Shown: one piece after another, positions 25,795-34,586 of the stretch | Layout of the letters: the number at the start of each line of letters is the position of its first letter | Numbering within the stretch: position 1 is the stretch's first letter | Source of the DNA: Candidatus Fibrimonadaceae bacterium | Lineage (GTDB): Bacteria > Fibrobacterota > Fibrobacteria > Fibrobacterales > Fibrobacteraceae | DNA: 45,415 bases | Assembly (NCBI GenBank): GCA_031281265.1 | Contig: JAITFO010000096.1 | Span: forward strand, 1-45,415 | Direction: 5' to 3' | Translations under genes and position numbers: made by a program | The notes under the pieces: generated by a model | What the model was told of the DNA's origin: nothing | What the model saw: the letters and a program-made list of their open reading frames with translations, nothing else | Databases searched by the model: none

Positions 25795-28464
25795 ATGCCT
25801 AAATATGTACCGCAAGATATAGAAGTTAAATGGCAGAATCACTGGGAGGAAGGTAAAACTTTCCGCACTGCAGAGCCAAAAGAAAAAGCAAAAAAATTCT
25901 ACTGCTTGGATATGTTCCCATACCCAAGCGGAGCGGGTTTGCACGTTGGGCACCCGGAAGGTTACACCGCAACAGACATAATTTGCCGCTATAAAAGAGC
26001 GAATGGCTTTCAGGTTCTGCACCCAATGGGCTGGGATGCCTTTGGGCTTCCAGCTGAGCAATACGCAATACAAACCGGAACTCACCCAGCAGAAACAACG
26101 CAAAAAAACTGCGACACATTCCGCAAACAGATAAAAAGGCTTGGGCTTTCTTACGACTGGGAAAGGGAGATAAACACCACCGACCCAAAATACTACAAAT
26201 GGACTCAGTGGATTTTCTCAAAACTCTACAACACATGGTTTGACAGCGAGCAGAACAAAGGCCGCCCAATTTCTGAATTGCCAATACCAAAAGAAATTTC
26301 AGGAAAAGGTGAAGAGGCTGTAAGGGAATATATATCCGAAAAACGACTTGCGTATTACGCAAATGCGCAGGTGTGGTGGTGCCGCAAATGCAAAACCGTG
26401 TGCGCAAACGAAGAGGTGTTAGCAGACGGCTCGCACGAAAAATGCGGAACCTTTGAGGTTGAGCATCGCAATTTAAAACAATGGTTGCTCCGCATACCTC
26501 TTTATGCAGAACGCCTTTTGAGCGGTTTGGAAAATTTGGATTGGCCTGCCGGCATAAAGGATATGCAACGGAATTGGATTGGCAAGAGCAAAGGAGCAGA
26601 GGTGGATTTTGCAGTACCAGCAGGGAAGCTGCGCGTTTACACCACCCGCCCCGATACGTTGTTTGGCGTAACCTATATGGTAATAGCGCCCGAACATCCG
26701 CAAACAGCTACTTTAACAACACCTGAGCAAAGAGAAAAAGTTGAAGCCTATATAAAAGCCGCCGCACTCAAAAGCGAACTCGATCGGACCGAGCTTGCCA
26801 AAGAAAAAACAGGCGTATTCACAGGTTCTTATGCCATTAACCCCGTGAACGGGAAAGAAATCCCTATATGGGTTGCAGATTATGTTTTAACCGGCTACGG
26901 AACAGGTGCGATTATGGCTGTTCCCGCACACGATACCCGCGATTTTGAGTTTGCGCAAAAATTTGATATTCCGGTGATTTGCATAATGGAACCCGACAAT
27001 TCCTGCCCGCCGGAACTCAAGGAAAAAGTTTTGGCTGGCACTGCTTGCTGGACAAGCGATGGAAAATACATCCGCTCCTCAAATGATGAATTGAATTTAA
27101 ACGGGCTTTCAAAAAAAGAAGGCATAGCAAAAATAACGGAGTGGCTGGAAAAAAAGCAAATTGGCAAAGCCACAACCAATTATAAAATTCGCGATTGGCT
27201 CTTTAGCCGCCAGCGTTACTGGGGAGAACCGTTCCCCATAATTCACTGGGAAGATGGCGAAATATCTTTGGTTGACGAATCCGAATACCCAGTGCTTTTG
27301 CCGGAGCTAACCGATTACAAACCCGGTGATGGCGGGGTTTCACCGCTTGCTGGAGCAACAAGCTGGCTAACGGTTACAGATAAAAATGGCCGCAAGGGAA
27401 AAAGGGAATTGAACACTATGCCGCAATGGGCTGGCAGTTGCTGGTATTACCTGCGCTATATAGACCCAAAAAACGACTCCGCATTTTTAGCCGCCGATTT
27501 GGAAAAGTTTTGGATGCCCGTTGATTTATATGTGGGCGGCGCGGAACACGCCGTTTTGCATTTGCTATACAGCCGTTTTTGGCACAAGGTTCTTTTTGAC
27601 TTGGGTTTTGTTTCCACAGACGAGCCTTTTCAAAAACTCTTTAACCAAGGGATGATTTTAGCATTCGCTTACGAAACATCCTCAGGTGCGAAAGTTCCAA
27701 GCGACGAAGTGGACGAACGAGACGGCAAATTTTATAGAAAAGACACAAACGAAGAATTAAAGCAAATCATCGCAAAGATGAGCAAGAGCCTGAAAAACGT
27801 GGTGAACCCAGACGACGTGGTAAACCAGTACGGAGCAGATTCCCTAAGGCTTTACGAAATGTTCATGGGGCCTCTTGACGCGGTTAAGCCGTGGCAGCCG
27901 CAGGGCATTGAAGGTATGTTCCGCTTTTTGAGCCGAGCTATGCGTTCCGTGGCAGGCGATGAAGGCACGCCCGAATACACCAGCGACACTCCTCCCGAAG
28001 AATTAACCCGCCTTATGCACCAAAGCATTTTGAAGGTAAGCGATGATATTGAAAATATGCGTTTTAACACAGCGATTAGCCAACTGATGGTGTTCAACAA
28101 CGAGCTGATAAAACAACCCGTGCGCTACCGCGAGCCTTGCGAAATTTTCGTGAAACTTCTGCACCCATTTGCTCCGCACCTGTGCGAGGAATTGTGGCAA
28201 ATTCTTGGGCACAAGGAGAGTTTAACCGGTGTAGCATGGCCTGTAGGCAATGCGGAACTCGCCGCGGAAGATACCGCGGAAATAGTGTTCCAGGTGAACG
28301 GCAAAGTTCGCGCAAGGGCAAAGCTTTCCAAAAGCCTTGGCAAAGACGAGCTGGAAAAAATCGCTATGCAAAATGAGGCAGTTAAAACGAATATCGCTGG
28401 CAAAAAGATTGTAAAGGTTGTTGTTGTGCCCGCAAAATTGGTGAATATAGTTGTTGGTGGTTAG
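25795..28464 (+). CDS. leuS: leucyl-tRNA synthetase
   Basis: This 889-residue class I synthetase has the HIGH-type motif HVGH (residues 50-53) in [15 protein letters not shown]. The CP1 editing domain runs from about 220 to 420 ([36 protein letters not shown]). The KMSKS loop is at 661-665, followed by the anticodon-binding domain. It attaches leucine to tRNA-Leu and hydrolyses mischarged tRNA. Length is close to the bacterial norm of 860-880. The 3' end overlaps truA on the opposite strand by 4 nt. Confidence 0.97.
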   Translation: MPKYVPQDIEVKWQNHWEEGKTFRTAEPKEKAKKFYCLDMFPYPSGAGLHVGHPEGYTATDIICRYKRANGFQVLHPMGWDAFGLPAEQYAIQTGTHPAETTQKNCDTFRKQIKRLGLSYDWEREINTTDPKYYKWTQWIFSKLYNTWFDSEQNKGRPISELPIPKEISGKGEEAVREYISEKRLAYYANAQVWWCRKCKTVCANEEVLADGSHEKCGTFEVEHRNLKQWLLRIPLYAERLLSGLENLDWPAGIKDMQRNWIGKSKGAEVDFAVPAGKLRVYTTRPDTLFGVTYMVIAPEHPQTATLTTPEQREKVEAYIKAAALKSELDRTELAKEKTGVFTGSYAINPVNGKEIPIWVADYVLTGYGTGAIMAVPAHDTRDFEFAQKFDIPVICIMEPDNSCPPELKEKVLAGTACWTSDGKYIRSSNDELNLNGLSKKEGIAKITEWLEKKQIGKATTNYKIRDWLFSRQRYWGEPFPIIHWEDGEISLVDESEYPVLLPELTDYKPGDGGVSPLAGATSWLTVTDKNGRKGKRELNTMPQWAGSCWYYLRYIDPKNDSAFLAADLEKFWMPVDLYVGGAEHAVLHLLYSRFWHKVLFDLGFVSTDEPFQKLFNQGMILAFAYETSSGAKVPSDEVDERDGKFYRKDTNEELKQIIAKMSKSLKNVVNPDDVVNQYGADSLRLYEMFMGPLDAVKPWQPQGIEGMFRFLSRAMRSVAGDEGTPEYTSDTPPEELTRLMHQSILKVSDDIENMRFNTAISQLMVFNNELIKQPVRYREPCEIFVKLLHPFAPHLCEELWQILGHKESLTGVAWPVGNAELAAEDTAEIVFQVNGKVRARAKLSKSLGKDELEKIAMQNEAVKTNIAGKKIVKVVVVPAKLVNIVVGG

Positions 28465-29204
28465 TAAGTAACCCCTTCCAATACCAAGCCGTGCGGCGGC
28501 GCCCAAGTCCGCTCGCCTTTGAATTCCCCTCTGAAAATTTTATCCACCGTTCCTAGCCCATAGCGTTCCCTTCCAACATCAAAGAGCAAACCTACCATTG
28601 ACCGAACCTGTCTGTGCAAAAAACGGTTGCCACGAATATGCCAACGTAGCTGCATGGATATTTTTTCCAAACGAAACTCCGTCAATGAACATTCCGTGCT
28701 TTTGCCATCGTTTCTGGGAATTGAAAAGGGATTAAAATCGTGCAAGCCCAAAAAACTCTTTGCCTCTTGTTCCATAGATTCGGCATTTAATTCATAGCCG
28801 CACTGCCAAACCAATTCCTTCCCCAAAACCATAGGCTCTGTGCAAAGCGTGTATGTGTAATATCTCTCTTTTGCGCTGTAGCGGGCGTGGAAATCTTCAG
28901 CGCAAGGTTCTAAATCCCTTATGCAGACATTTTCATCGCTCAAGGCATTTACGGAATTTTCCAAAACACGGCAGTCAAGTGCCTCTTCAGACTCAATGTC
29001 AAAATGTGCAACCTGGCCTTTGGCGTGCACCCCGGTATCGGTTCTGCCGGAGCCAACGATACTAATTTTTTGCCTCAAAGCGGTAAAAAAAGCATTCTCC
29101 AGCTCAGTTTGCACGGTTTTTTCGCTAATTTCGCCGTTTTTTAGCTGTTTTTGCCAGCCCGAAAAAAACAACCCATTATATTCACAAATAAATTTGTAAC
29201 GCAT
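28461..29204 (-). CDS. truA: tRNA pseudouridine(38-40) synthase TruA
   Basis: This 247-residue enzyme isomerises U38-U40 in tRNA anticodon arms. The catalytic Asp56 lies in [38 protein letters not shown] and [20 protein letters not shown] are further family signatures. Length matches the family. A TATATT box ends 8 nt before the ATG, with no Shine-Dalgarno site, so the mRNA may be leaderless. It converges on leuS. Confidence 0.95.
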   Translation of the reverse strand: MRYKFICEYNGLFFSGWQKQLKNGEISEKTVQTELENAFFTALRQKISIVGSGRTDTGVHAKGQVAHFDIESEEALDCRVLENSVNALSDENVCIRDLEPCAEDFHARYSAKERYYTYTLCTEPMVLGKELVWQCGYELNAESMEQEAKSFLGLHDFNPFSIPRNDGKSTECSLTEFRLEKISMQLRWHIRGNRFLHRQVRSMVGLLFDVGRERYGLGTVDKIFRGEFKGERTWAPPHGLVLEGVTY

Positions 29205-29212
29205 AGGGGAAA

Positions 29213-29218
29213 AATATA
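29213..29218 (-). promoter_or_regulatory. possible -10 element of truA
   Basis: The minus-strand TATATT ends 8 nt before the ATG at 29204. The region is very AT-rich and the TTTC prefix is absent, so this is one of the weaker examples. Confidence 0.3.
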
Positions 29219-29234
29219 TATATTAAAATAAATA

Positions 29235-29245
29235 ATTTCTAGATT
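29235..29245 (+). promoter_or_regulatory. -10 promoter element of the acidic-protein/mltD operon
   Basis: ATTTCTAGATT is followed closely by the CAGGAGG ribosome site and ATG 29264. The pair with truA forms a divergent promoter region of 59 bp. Confidence 0.45.
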
Positions 29246-29263
29246 TTTCAGGAGGATAGTGTT

Positions 29264-29482
29264 ATGAAGTACCCTTTGCAATTAGGACGTAAACCAAAAG
29301 GTAGCGGAGATGGGTTTTTGCCCGTGTCTGACCAAAGTGATGATATAGATGAGTTTGATGAACTTGGCGAGGAGGAAGAGGATGTTGTTGAAGAAGAAGA
29401 AGCTCTAGACGAAGAGTTAAATTTTGATAAACCGCATTTTCACCGCCTAGGGTTTGATTACGAAGAAGAGGAAGAGGAATGA
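29264..29482 (+). CDS. small highly acidic protein, unknown function
   Basis: This 72-residue protein has a basic N-terminal third (YPLQLGRKPKGSGDG) and a very acidic remainder of Asp/Glu runs ending DYEEEEEE. It has no signal peptide and no cysteines, and is probably disordered. A strong AGGAGGA ribosome site precedes the ATG. Its stop overlaps the mltD start (ATGA), so both are translated together. Its DEFDE stretch echoes the DEFDEFDEF repeat in MltD. No family recognised. The ribosome site and coupling make it more likely real than a chance frame. Confidence 0.7.
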   Translation: MKYPLQLGRKPKGSGDGFLPVSDQSDDIDEFDELGEEEEDVVEEEEALDEELNFDKPHFHRLGFDYEEEEEE

Positions 29483-31344
29483 GATCTTTTAGAATTTTTA
29501 CAGTTTGCCTGCTGGCATCTCTGTTTTACGCGGTAGCCAGCACGCAACAGCCTGGAATACTTGAACTTAAGGGAGCTGTTGGCAAAGCTTCTTGGGCTGA
29601 ATATAAGTCCGGTATGCAGGCTCTTGAAACAGACCCTTTAACCGCCATCCACTACTTTGACCTCGCTTTGGAGGAGCTTTATTCCGAGCAACAGATGGAT
29701 TCTCTAGGATTACCGGAGGATTCGGTTTATTATTACGAAATGCCCAAGCACATAATACTTGTGTTGGAGAGCCTCTACCCTAAGCTCATAAGCCAAGGTA
29801 TTGACCAACCGTTTTCAATGCGTAACGATTACGAAACCTATTATTACGACGAATTTGACGAATTTGACGAATTTTTCAACGATTTCAAAGATGTCCCTTT
29901 GGATAGCATGGAAAAGCTGGCCCTCTCAGTTTTTTTGGATACAATGGATTTATCCAAAATTTCGCTGCCCATTGTGATAAACGATAGGGTGAAACGGGAA
30001 ATTCGTTTTTTATCCGTAAGCACAAGGAAATTCACCGAAGGTGCTCTTTCTCGCAAAACCGCCTTGGACAGCATGATTTATGCCAAGCTCCGTCAGCGAG
30101 GTTTGCCAGAAGATTTGATTTATTTGGCATTTGTGGAAAGCGGTTTTAAAGTAAACGCCTATAGCAGGGCAAAAGCAGCCGGTGTGTGGCAGTTTATACC
30201 AGCGACAGGCAGGCGCTACGACTTGCCCGTGGATTTTTGGCTGGATATGCGCCGCAATCCAGAAGCAGCAACCGATGCAGCTTTGGATTATTTAACCGAT
30301 TTATACAATGAATTTGGTGACTGGTACCTGGCAATGGCGGCTTATAATTGCGGAGAAGGCAGAATCAGAAGATTTGTAAAAGAAGGGCAAGAAACAGACC
30401 CTAACAAAAAAATCTCTTACTGGGATTTGAAACTGCACCGCGAAACCATGCACTACGTTCCGCGAATTTTGGCAGCTGCCATCATAGGGCATTTCCCAGA
30501 ACATTATTCATTTAAAGTTGAAAAACAGAGCCTTCTTCCTTATGATACGGTTACGGTTAATGACTGCATCTCATTGGATAAAGTTGGCACGGCTGTTGGT
30601 TCTAGCGCCAACACCATACGCGACTTGAACCCGGAGCTAGTTCGCTTCTGCACACCGCCAAATCTCAAATCTTACACGATGAAAGTTCCAGAAGGCACTA
30701 GGGAAAAATTTTTAGCGGCTTATGCCAAAATGGATAAAACACAGACCGTGCGCTGGCAGCAGTACAAGGTACAAAGAGGTGATAACCTCGGCACTATATC
30801 CAGATTCTTTGGCGTAAAAGCTGCGGATATTCAGTCGGCAAATAATTTAAGGAACTCAAGGCTTAGAGTTGGGCAAGTTTTGATTATTCCTGTGTCTGTA
30901 GTAGGCATAAAAGCATCTACGGCACAACCTGTGGCTGCAAAAAAACAAGATGCCGCTATCTCGCCGAGCATTGTTGAACCTGCGCAAGTGGTAGAAGCAA
31001 GCCCGCGTACTACTTACACCGTTCGCAATGGAGATAACTTGGCTTCTATTTCCAAACGCTTTGGCGTGTCTCAGCAAAATTTAATGACTTGGAACGATTT
31101 GCGGGGTAGCAAAATTATGACCGGTCAAAGGCTATATCTGCAAGATCCTTCCAAAAAAACTATAAAGAAAAATGAACCTTTGGTGAAAAGCACTTCGGAG
31201 GCTGCAAGCTATGAGATTAAGCAAGGTGATAACCTATGGGAGATAGCCCGTAATCACAATGTAACCGTTCAGCAGCTTTTGGAATGGAATCCGGGTTTGG
31301 ACAAAAAAATATACCCCGGAATGAAAATAAAGGTAAGTGAGTAG
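29479..31344 (+). CDS. mltD: MltD-type membrane-bound lytic transglycosylase with three LysM domains
   Basis: This 621-residue exported enzyme cleaves peptidoglycan glycan strands with 1,6-anhydro product formation. The signal peptide is about 1-21. An SLT catalytic domain spans about 195-340, with catalytic Glu220 (LAFVESGFKVNAYSRAKAAG), VWQFIPATGRRY and MAAYNCGEGRI. Three LysM modules at 429-471, 513-555 and 578-620 bind peptidoglycan. An acidic repeat (DEFDEFDEF) lies near 124-132. E. coli MltD has two LysM repeats, so this version is longer. Confidence 0.93.
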   Translation: MRSFRIFTVCLLASLFYAVASTQQPGILELKGAVGKASWAEYKSGMQALETDPLTAIHYFDLALEELYSEQQMDSLGLPEDSVYYYEMPKHIILVLESLYPKLISQGIDQPFSMRNDYETYYYDEFDEFDEFFNDFKDVPLDSMEKLALSVFLDTMDLSKISLPIVINDRVKREIRFLSVSTRKFTEGALSRKTALDSMIYAKLRQRGLPEDLIYLAFVESGFKVNAYSRAKAAGVWQFIPATGRRYDLPVDFWLDMRRNPEAATDAALDYLTDLYNEFGDWYLAMAAYNCGEGRIRRFVKEGQETDPNKKISYWDLKLHRETMHYVPRILAAAIIGHFPEHYSFKVEKQSLLPYDTVTVNDCISLDKVGTAVGSSANTIRDLNPELVRFCTPPNLKSYTMKVPEGTREKFLAAYAKMDKTQTVRWQQYKVQRGDNLGTISRFFGVKAADIQSANNLRNSRLRVGQVLIIPVSVVGIKASTAQPVAAKKQDAAISPSIVEPAQVVEASPRTTYTVRNGDNLASISKRFGVSQQNLMTWNDLRGSKIMTGQRLYLQDPSKKTIKKNEPLVKSTSEAASYEIKQGDNLWEIARNHNVTVQQLLEWNPGLDKKIYPGMKIKVSE

Positions 31345-31354
31345 CTCAAAGTAA

Positions 31355-32380
31355 TCAGTGGCTACTAAACCAAGAGTTTATATCCTCCCCTTCTGGCAAT
31401 AAACCAAAAGAGCGAGTCTCTAATCCAGCCTCTTTAAACAGAGCGGTGATGCGCTCTTCCGCTGCCCTGCCTGCTACATCGTTATCCAAGCACAATATAA
31501 CTTTTTTGTTTTTAAACATTTTTACCCATTCAGGTTTAAAGGAATTTGCGCCCGGAATTCCAACCGCGCTAAAACCATGCCCCAATAGAGTTAAGGTATC
31601 TATTGCTCCTTCGCACAAATAAATGGTTCCTTCTTTTCCATCCAAGGATTCCTTGTTGTACGGGAATGGGATTGTTCCCTGAAAATTCAATTCCTTTGGT
31701 GTTACGTTTTTATCTATGGCTCTCGCTTGGAAAAAAAATGGGCGCCGTTGTTCATCTACATAAGGAATTATTAGCGGGTGCCTACCGTAGCGCAAATTAC
31801 CTTGGCTGTTGAATAAGCCTGCAAACTGCAAATCTTCCAGCGAATGTATTGCGAGCAATTCCCTGCTCACTCGATGGTAGTCGTCTATGAGCCGCAAAAG
31901 AACTTTGTCCCAAACAGGCTTGTAAATATGCCTGCTAGCAAGCCACCAAGCTGCTGGTTTATTCAACGGTATGGGGGAAAGCAAATTCAAAAAATCAAAG
32001 AGTATTTTCTCTTTAAAAAATTTGGGATGTTCTTCTGCTTTTTCGTTTTGAATATCTTTTTTGATATTTATCTGTTGTGTATCTCTTTTTATAGACGGGG
32101 CATCACCTTTCAGCCATTTCACCGCTTCTAAAAAAGGCACTCCGAGCGCAATCTGCACAAGGGAAATCACATCTCCCTTAACATCGTTGCAAACAAAGCA
32201 TTTGAAATAACCCTTTTCTTCATTGATGCTCACAGAGGGCGTTCTATCCCCATGCGCGTGTCGCTCTGGGAAAAAACAGCGGAAGCGTCCGCGCTCAATA
32301 CTCAGCCCCAGCCTTTTAGCCACAACCGTTATTGAAAGCGTGGATTTTAATTCCTGGATTTCTTCACGGGTAGGCGACAT
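31355..32380 (-). CDS. small DnaG-like primase (CHC2 zinc finger plus TOPRIM)
   Basis: From the ATG at 32380 this is 341 residues, far shorter than replicative DnaG (about 600), with no DnaB-binding C-terminal domain. A CHC2-type zinc finger uses C35, H41 or H43, C61 and C64 (FRCFFPERHAHGD, YFKCFVC). A TOPRIM fold follows, with the catalytic Glu in IYLCEGAIDTL and the DxD in LCLDNDVAGRAA. Such short proteins occur in phages and plasmids and as orphan chromosomal copies. It ends a four-gene operon and overlaps the TlpA-like gene by 17 nt. AAGGTGA supports this start; an in-frame ATG at 32401 is possible. Its task is unknown. Confidence 0.85.
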   Translation of the reverse strand: MSPTREEIQELKSTLSITVVAKRLGLSIERGRFRCFFPERHAHGDRTPSVSINEEKGYFKCFVCNDVKGDVISLVQIALGVPFLEAVKWLKGDAPSIKRDTQQINIKKDIQNEKAEEHPKFFKEKILFDFLNLLSPIPLNKPAAWWLASRHIYKPVWDKVLLRLIDDYHRVSRELLAIHSLEDLQFAGLFNSQGNLRYGRHPLIIPYVDEQRRPFFFQARAIDKNVTPKELNFQGTIPFPYNKESLDGKEGTIYLCEGAIDTLTLLGHGFSAVGIPGANSFKPEWVKMFKNKKVILCLDNDVAGRAAEERITALFKEAGLETRSFGLLPEGEDINSWFSSH

Positions 32381-32924
32381 TGGGAAAATCATCACCTTCA
32401 TCGCCTATGAGCATAAGCGGACGCAAATCGGGGTCAAGTATCAAAGTTCTAGGCAACGGCATTTCGCCGTTATGTTTGAGCCCAAAATTTTCGGGCACGT
32501 TGTTAAACTTATCAAAGCCGAGCAGCCACTCGTTTTTTGCATATCCGCTGACCCATTTGCTCACTTTGCCGTAATCATCCTCGCCCACGTTCACCAAAAC
32601 AACCAAAACCCCGTTCTTTTCCAGCTCTGCCGCTTTTTTATTCATTCTAGCAAGACCTTCCCTGCACGGTATGCACCAAGTGGCAAAAAAAGACAGAACA
32701 ACCCTTTTGCTTTTTCTTTGCGCAGCAATAGCTTTTACTTTGTCCTTGGTCAATACACCGTTGTAAGTTCCCGCCTCATCTTTTGCAACCAAGGCAAACC
32801 ACGGAAGCTCGTTTTGTAACTCCTTTGGTAAAGGAAGTTTTTCCGATGTTTTTTGAGCAAAAGAGAAATTGACCAAAAAAGATATACAAATAAAAAATAT
32901 CAACCTGAACAAAATGGTACCCAT
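32364..32924 (-). CDS. TlpA/ResA-like thioredoxin-fold protein, exported
   Basis: This 186-residue protein has a signal peptide or N-terminal anchor (about 5-23, ending FSFA) and a thioredoxin fold with active site C84-I-P-C87 (FFATWCIPCRE). The GEMPLPRTLILDPD segment holds the cis-proline region. Family members reduce periplasmic disulfides, for example for cytochrome c assembly. I chose the ATG at 32924 because AAGGAGA lies just upstream. It overlaps the lipoprotein gene before it by 25 nt and the primase-like gene after it by 17 nt. Confidence 0.88.
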   Translation of the reverse strand: MGTILFRLIFFICISFLVNFSFAQKTSEKLPLPKELQNELPWFALVAKDEAGTYNGVLTKDKVKAIAAQRKSKRVVLSFFATWCIPCREGLARMNKKAAELEKNGVLVVLVNVGEDDYGKVSKWVSGYAKNEWLLGFDKFNNVPENFGLKHNGEMPLPRTLILDPDLRPLMLIGDEGDDFPNVAYP

Positions 32925-33919
32925 TGTTTTATCTCCTTTTCCCATTCACTTAAAAAAGTTGCTTTTTGTAAATTTTCAGTCAGCATTTCCCGTGCCTTAG
33001 CCTCGTTGTACATATCGCCTCCTGTAATAGGCTTTGAGGCTTTAAGCATTGAATACTTTTCCCCACCGCAAGATTCTATAGAAAGAGATGGGTCATAAGA
33101 ACACTCTATGCCAAAAGAAGCGGATTTGCATTTTTCAGAGCAATAAAAACTCAGGTTTAACCCGCCCGAGCATTTAGATTTTTCAAATTTTACTTTTTGA
33201 GAAAGTATTGCGAAAACCGCCTCGGAACAATTATTCTTTACATCTTGCCAAAAAACTTTTACGCTCTGGCAATAATTCTTGTAATTTTCCCTCGCTTTAG
33301 TATAAATTTCATCTGCAGAATATGGACTTTTAACGCCCCAGCCTCCAAGCAGGTTTTGAATTCTCATAAAATCGTTGTACAGCATTTGCGTTTTGCGCCA
33401 AGCCTCGTTTTTATGCTTGGGATGTTCCGTGTTTAACAATATGCTGGAAGCAAGCGAGAGAGAATCTGCCACTTGCCGTTGCTGCTCAATAAAACTCTTT
33501 GCCGCATCGGATTTTGTCATACAGGCTACAACGCCTATTTGCTCGCCTTGCCTTTTTGAGTAATGAAGTTTGGCATCACTTGGGTTTAAGAGTTTTGCAT
33601 TTTGGCTTATGCTTGTGTAAGTATTTGTGCTTGCTACACCGTTTATATTTTGCCCGTCAATATCAATAATGGTTTTCAATTTCTCAACAAAATATTCCTG
33701 CGCTATATTTGAACGAGCTTGAGTAATGGCCTCATTTTCATTGCGACCTATGCCTATTCCGCGAAAATCATCTGCATTCGCGCAAGAAACACCATCCAAT
33801 ACCTGATTCAAATCTGTGCCAACCCCCTGCCCCGAATTGGAATCCGTAGTTTTCGATTTCGGTCCACTGGAACAAGAGGCTAAAAAACACAGAAAAAAGG
33901 TATAGATGATAAATCTCAT
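32900..33919 (-). CDS. cysteine-rich lipoprotein, LPP20-like N-terminal region
   Basis: This 339-residue protein has lipobox FLASC (Cys16). Residues 45-130 contain a repeat-type segment (GIGIGRNENEAITQARSNIA), the pattern seen in LPP20/LptM-like outer-membrane lipoproteins. The remainder has about ten cysteines, suggesting disulfides and a link to the TlpA-like protein encoded next. It overlaps the preceding lipoprotein gene by 4 nt. I do not recognise the C-terminal half. Confidence 0.75.
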   Translation of the reverse strand: MRFIIYTFFLCFLASCSSGPKSKTTDSNSGQGVGTDLNQVLDGVSCANADDFRGIGIGRNENEAITQARSNIAQEYFVEKLKTIIDIDGQNINGVASTNTYTSISQNAKLLNPSDAKLHYSKRQGEQIGVVACMTKSDAAKSFIEQQRQVADSLSLASSILLNTEHPKHKNEAWRKTQMLYNDFMRIQNLLGGWGVKSPYSADEIYTKARENYKNYCQSVKVFWQDVKNNCSEAVFAILSQKVKFEKSKCSGGLNLSFYCSEKCKSASFGIECSYDPSLSIESCGGEKYSMLKASKPITGGDMYNEAKAREMLTENLQKATFLSEWEKEIKQWVPFCSG

Positions 33920-34515
33920 TTTTTCAAACCACGGTATTCCGCTTTCATCTGTTCCAACCTATCCTGCATTTTTTCCGAAGCAATCCGTAGTTCCGCTGCT
34001 TCTTGACTCTTTATTGCCGCTTTCAGGGCTTCCGCAATTCTGTCTGGGTCTAGCAAAACAAGGGAGTAAACGCTGTATTTTTTGTCCGCTTCGTTGTATT
34101 CCATAATGGTTTCAAACACATAGCTACCTTCTATCTGGGTATCAACAAAGTTGTTAATTTTGTCTTGGGTAATTCTTTTGGATTCCCCGTCCACATTTTC
34201 TGCGAAAGCATCCAAAAGCCCTGTAACTAAGAGTTTGGAATTTCTGGCGGTAGCTGCCTGTGCTTGCGCAACGGATTCTGTTCTTGCCATTTGCCTGTCT
34301 GTGGAAACACCAACTCCAATACCCCAAGGAATAGACTCACGTTGCTTTTGAGTAAGCTTTTTTTCTAGTTCCATTTCGGGTGCATCGGAAAGCCGCTTAT
34401 TCCCTGTAACAGCGGAGTCTGCAACCGCTGGTTTGCTGCCACCGCAACCAATTGTGAAGGCCAATACAAGTGAAACGCTTGCTGTGAGTGCAATTTTAGT
34501 GAGTTGTATCCTCAT
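33916..34515 (-). CDS. LPP20-family lipoprotein
   Basis: This 199-residue protein has lipobox FTIGC (Cys24). The body, PWGIGVGVSTDRQMARTESV then AQAQAATARNSKLL, matches the LPP20-type domain of outer-membrane lipoproteins, and the C-terminus is a helical charged tail. An AGGAGA site and a promoter box at 34543-34553 make it the first gene of the operon lipoprotein-lipoprotein-TlpA-primase. It probably sits in the outer membrane. Its role is unknown. Confidence 0.8.
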   Translation of the reverse strand: MRIQLTKIALTASVSLVLAFTIGCGGSKPAVADSAVTGNKRLSDAPEMELEKKLTQKQRESIPWGIGVGVSTDRQMARTESVAQAQAATARNSKLLVTGLLDAFAENVDGESKRITQDKINNFVDTQIEGSYVFETIMEYNEADKKYSVYSLVLLDPDRIAEALKAAIKSQEAAELRIASEKMQDRLEQMKAEYRGLKK

Positions 34516-34542
34516 TGCTGTATCTCCTATTTGATTGAAAGA

Positions 34543-34553
34543 AATATAGTAAA
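34543..34553 (-). promoter_or_regulatory. -10 promoter element of the four-gene lipoprotein operon
   Basis: On the minus strand this reads TTTACTATATT, with a ~20-nt leader and AGGAGA before ATG 34515. Confidence 0.55.
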
Positions 34554-34568
34554 TACTCCCCCATTGAA

Positions 34569-34579
34569 AAATCTACTTT
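34569..34579 (+). promoter_or_regulatory. possible -10 element of the MurC/Mpl gene
   Basis: AAAATCTACTTT ends 7 nt before the ATG at 34587. No Shine-Dalgarno site is present. Confidence 0.4.
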
Positions 34580-34586
34580 TTCTTAA

